In this document: one piece after another, positions 60,301 to 64,000 of the stretch
Numbering within the stretch: the stretch's first letter is position 1
Layout of the letters: every line of letters begins with the position of its first letter
Program-made: the position numbers and the translations under genes
From: Macrocystis pyrifera
Taxonomy: Eukaryota > Sar > Phaeophyceae > Laminariales > Laminariaceae
Direction: 5' to 3'
DNA: 64,000 nucleotides
Assembly: GCA_031763025.1 (NCBI GenBank)
Contig: JASSKH010000022.1
Location: 12,243,581-12,307,580, forward strand
Notes under the pieces: model-generated
The model's database searches: none
What the model saw: the letters and a program-made list of their open reading frames with translations, nothing else
What the model was told of the DNA's origin: nothing

Positions 60301-61534
60301 TTCCGTCCCGTCGTGGCACCGCCTCCGGCGGACATAACTTGCCTCTTCCCCTACAAGAAACATTCGTGGTCGTCTGTTCCCATCCATTTCCACCACGAAT
60401 TACGAAATTAATCAAGCAATTTCGAGTTGTACCAACTTCACTATTAATTACTATATAAATACATGTGTTATCATAAATCGTGCGCAACTCCCATCTATAA
60501 ATGAAATACGTATATAATAGTAGTAGGCGTATTACCCAGCTTGCAAAATTGGGTATCAACTATTCAATTACTAATCAGTCGAACTCACAGATCACGTATT
60601 TTCATCGTCTTGCTTATATAATACCTGGTCAGTGATACGAAATTGCGGTGGGCACCACATTTACTTCTGCTAGGAAAAGCTGTGCTGGTGGTGTTGATCA
60701 GCAGCTGGTTGATGATTTGTTTTATATGCTTTCAAATGAAGGTAAGTACAAATATTGCCATTTACGAAAAAGAATGAAATTACTATTAATACCAAGTAGT
60801 AACTAGTGGTGGTGTTGTTTTTTCTTTTCATTTTTTTTAAAGAATCTTCATGCTTCATATTTCCACTCTCGCAACTGAAACCAGAGTAGTATCATAACGC
60901 ACCACCTGCCACAGGCTCGCCACCACACACAAACAGCACAGAGACCACTCAACTCACGATCACACCAGTACTGGTGTGGCCCAAAAAGATTTCAGGAGAC
61001 ATGCCATCAAGCGGGACGCAAAACGTGCGCTGTCAAGGATGTAGGGCCGAGTATTACACACATTAGAACCTACCTGGTAGCGGTTTGGTGTCAGTCAAAG
61101 CATGTCAATGTCAATGCAAAGTTGCTGTCTGTCAAGGGCAAAAGTGCTGTCTCCTAACATCTTTGGTGTGACCGACACGGACGCCACGGATGGATGCCTA
61201 TCTCACGGGCGGGGTCGATCGACCAGCAGCGGCACTAGAATCACCACCGCCGCCACCACCTCCACCTCCACAATCACCAGTAACACAGCGCAAGCACAAC
61301 CATCAGAACAGCCACCATGATGAGCTGGCAACGCAACAACAACAGTGCTCGGGGCAGGGGTGGAAGAAATCAGAAAACGTCGCCCGAGTAGTGGCAGCAC
61401 TTCTCGGGGCTTTGGCTGCGCGGGTCGAGAAGAAAACGTCCGCGTCGGGACGGCTCTCTTCGCGGAACCAGCAGTGTGCGGGAAAATTTTCACGTACAAC
61501 CGTGGCGAACTCGCGGCAGGAAAGAAGAAAAACA

Positions 61535-61810
61535 TATTTACCGTCCCGCCCCTCCGAAGAAAAAGAAAATTACCGTCCCGTCCCGCCGTGGGAAAAATAT
61601 TTACCGTCCCGTCCCGCCGGGAAAAAAATATTTACTGTCCCGTCCCGCCGAGGAAAAAAATATTTACCGTCCCGTCCCGTCGAGAAATTTGGCACCCGCT
61701 GTCCCGTCCCGTCCCGTCCCGCCAACTTTTTCTGTCCTCATTTTACCGTCCCGTTTTCATTTTTTTCCCGCCAAACGAGTAAAATCTGTCCCGTCCCGTC
61801 CCGTCACGAT
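61535..61810 (+). repeat. CCGTCCCGTCCCGCCG array 2
   Basis: Six or so units of ATTTACCGTCCCGTCCCGCC with A-rich spacers, related to array 1. Both arrays have matching flanks (AAGCCTTG, GAGGAGMAACGTGACTTC). Confidence 0.85.
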
Positions 61811-61954
61811 TCTCAGTCACTGAGATAAGCCTTGGAGATTTTAGTTGTGCCCGAGGAGAAACGTGACTTCGCTAAGCTTCGTAGGATGATATTTCGGTTG
61901 AGACCTGCAGTGCATTTTTTTCTACACGACAAGTTGTTGTTGTTGTTGTTTTCT

Positions 61955-62255
61955 TCACAAGAAACCGTTCTTTCTACCCGTCGGCATCCAGCACAACCAG
62001 TCTCCGTGCCGATTCTTCAATCCTAGAAAGATACAAGTTCTGTGGTCACATAGTACACGTCTATCAAGCCATCGATGTGCCGTCATACAGCAGTGACTAA
62101 TTTCATGCCACAGCCGACACCGAAATCTTTTGTGTGTGTGTGTCCTTCAGACTAAACCGTTCTTTCTACCCGTCGACATCCAGCACAACCAGTGTCCGTG
62201 CCGATTCTTCAATCCTAGAAAGATACAAGTTCTGTGGTCACAAAGCTACGCCACA
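61955..62255 (+). repeat. ~105-bp dispersed repeat, two copies in tandem
   Basis: AAACCGTTCTTTCTACCCGT, CATCCAGCACAACCAGTSTC, CGTGCCGATTCTTCAATCCT, AGAAAGATACAAGTTCTGTG at about 61970-62055 and 62155-62245. Other copies at 63635-63725 and, inverted, 41290-41395. Confidence 0.85.
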
Positions 62256-62544
62256 GCAGAGATACTAATTTGTTATGAAGAAAGCAGAGTGGACGCCGCA
62301 ATGCCATGTCAGCATACTGGATACGACAGGCACGACATACACATTATATCAAAGAGAGTTAACAAAAAAAGGAAACAAACAGGAAGAAAAAAAAACAGAA
62401 AGCAATGAAACAAATCTATTAAAATAAGAGAAAAATGAAATTTTAAAAGGAAAAATAAAATACAAATCTGTCGTGCCTCCCCTCCTGTCACGAGATGTGG
62501 AAGGCTTGAAAAAAGAACGAGCTAAAGAAACAGCACCACTACAT

Positions 62545-62877
62545 GCGTCCCCGGTGGCTTGGTAGGTGGTCCGCGTGCCTATCAAGATCAATTTCGTGGG
62601 TTCAAATCTCACCGAGTGCATGCTCGTAGGGACTTTTTCTTGCATAAAAAATTGATAAGCGGAAAGCGCGAGAGCGTGAGTTAGCTACATTCGATGAAAA
62701 TCGACGAGCAGTGGGAATGCTGAACCCTATGCGCGACAAAAAATAAAGGCAAGTACCGGGGGGGAGAAGGGACGACACCTGTGACCACGGCTTGTCCAGA
62801 AGATCGTCGAGGGTAAAACCTCCTACGAGTGGGCTGGAAAGTAAAAGTGATGATGAAAAAAAAAAAAAAAAAAAAAA
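62545..62877 (+). mobile_element. tRNA-headed SINE, copy 2
   Basis: 5' tRNA-like head with box A TGGCTTGGTAGG (62555-62566) and box B GGTTCAAATC (62599-62608), an RNA polymerase III internal promoter. A ~240-bp body follows, ending GTGATGATG plus about 23 A. The same unit lies inverted at 20264-20586. ACATGC on both outer sides may be a short target duplication. Confidence 0.85.
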
Positions 62878-63627
62878 CATGCAAACAGAGTAAGACTAAG
62901 AACCGAGGGAAATAGCAAACCGAAAAACCAAGCACCCTCCAGCTAACCGCAGCAGTTTGGTACAGCAGCAGAGCTATCATCTATTTTTCCCGTCCCACCG
63001 TGCAGTGACTGTAATGTTGAACTGAGCACCGATTTTTTTTGTTGCGGCCGGCGATCGAAGCGAGCCTATAAACCCGTCTGGTTCTTAGTTACATGCCTGG
63101 CGCCTGGCCAGGGCCCAAGGTGCCGATAGCCGGGGACAGCGAGATTGCTCGACTCGATATATAGAGACACTACGTACGAGTCTGAGGTTGATCGGTTTTC
63201 GCGTTTTGAGTTTCTGCCAGGGCCCAGCGAGCACGTTTTTTTTATCCCTCTCGTTGACGTACATTCTATATATTCCTTTACGTCATGCCCGTCCGTGACG
63301 TTGTTGGGAATTTTGTATGCGCATCCCTGCACGACTGCGAGCACGGTGATTCTGGAAATTCGAGTGTGTCGACCATTTTATTTCCACCCGTCCACGTGCC
63401 CTCGTTATCCATAGAAACGACAGATTTTTCAACCAACGCTGGATCCAATTCGACGCTCGGTGACTTTCCAAGGGTTGACTGGTTGGTTTCACCTGCACGT
63501 ATTTCCCCTTTTCAAGCCGCGGGGCCGACCCCTTCGGCTGTCGTTCAAATATCCTCTGTCCACCGAGCATTTACGACCCCGGTACTTGTACTTGCGTGTG
63601 AATTTCTCGAGTGTGTGTGTGTGTGTT

Positions 63628-63730
63628 CTTCACATTAAACCGTTCTTCTACTCGTCGACATCCAGCAAGCCCAGTGTCCGTGCTGATTCTTCACCCTAGA
63701 AAGATACGAGCTCTGTGGTCACAGACTACG
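63628..63730 (+). repeat. ~105-bp dispersed repeat, third copy
   Basis: TTAAACCGTTCTTCTACTCG, CCAGCAAGCCCAGTGTCCGT, CTAGAAAGATACGAGCTCTG. Confidence 0.8.
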
Positions 63731-64000
63731 ACACAGAGATAACACACCGTAATGCATTAATAGCCTACGCAATACCATGCCTTCGCACTAGGTGCGGCCG
63801 ACACAACATACATACATACGCCAGCAACCAAAATACACCATAAAGAAAGAGAAGCAACGAAAAAACCAAACAGAAAAAGAACAAGAAAAAGAAAAAAAAA
63901 AGGAGAAGAATCCCAAATAAATAAATAAAATGGGAAGCCAAAGCTCAGACACATACATACTTACCCCGAGCATGAGCCAAAAGGGACGTGCAAGGGGAAA

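Noticed and set aside
1..64000. CRISPR arrays, prokaryotic operons, rRNA genes
   Set aside because: None seen; tandem arrays here lack the regular repeat-spacer pattern and the genes are intron-split.

Overview
This window is a gene-poor, repeat-rich piece of an intron-rich eukaryotic nuclear genome. Three host genes with many GT-AG introns, GC-rich codons, acidic, Gly/Ser and Gln runs in the proteins, long oligo-G/oligo-C tracts and both copia- and chromovirus-type LTR retrotransposons fit a brown alga or related stramenopile. That assignment is inference; no marker gene settles it.

Host genes. (1) 3787-15407 (+): a class I histone deacetylase (HDAC8-like) in ten exons. Every zinc-binding and catalytic residue is present, but one exon junction (13018/13954) does not fit by one base. 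(2) 28803-22159 (-): a CD2BP2/LIN1-type U5 snRNP protein in eight exons, ending in a GYF domain, with splice phases that all agree and one GC-AG intron; its first exon was not found. (3) 42019-44856 (+): an Elongin-B-like ubiquitin-fold protein; its first recognisable exon abuts a 69-base C run with no AG acceptor. The three genes have chromatin, splicing and ubiquitin-ligase/transcription roles and show no sign of acting together.

Mobile DNA. A decayed Ty1/copia element (31740-36938) carries a nested 111-bp MITE. A Ty3/gypsy chromovirus-like element (51829-56980) has two LTRs identical by eye over 232 bp but a frameshifted, internally deleted integrase. Small elements include nine copies of a ~110-bp terminal-inverted-repeat (TIR) MITE, two copies of a tRNA-headed SINE, two long foldback hairpins (463-1112 and 30281-30700), a ~760-bp TIR element inside an HDAC intron, an 86-bp TTAA-flanked hairpin with its empty site preserved next door, and a family of short repeats that end against G/C homopolymers. 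Minisatellites fill much of 15.4-18.8 kb and 59.9-61.8 kb.

Most notable signal. The 9-mer TACCWGGTA occurs about 15 times where chance predicts about 0.5. One copy is a clean 7-bp insertion that breaks the copia RNase H frame. This is what repeated excision of a TA-targeting transposon leaving TA-CCWGG-TA footprints would produce.

Layout: 1-2.1 kb foldback and short repeats; 2.1-15.4 kb HDAC; 15.4-22.1 kb minisatellites and a SINE; 22.2-28.8 kb CD2BP2-like gene; 28.9-31.7 kb CAG-type repeats and a foldback; 31.7-36.9 kb copia; 36.9-42 kb no gene seen; 42-44.9 kb Elongin B; 44.9-51.8 kb duplications and a helicase-like remnant; 51.8-57 kb gypsy; 57-64 kb repeats, a SINE and no recognised gene.
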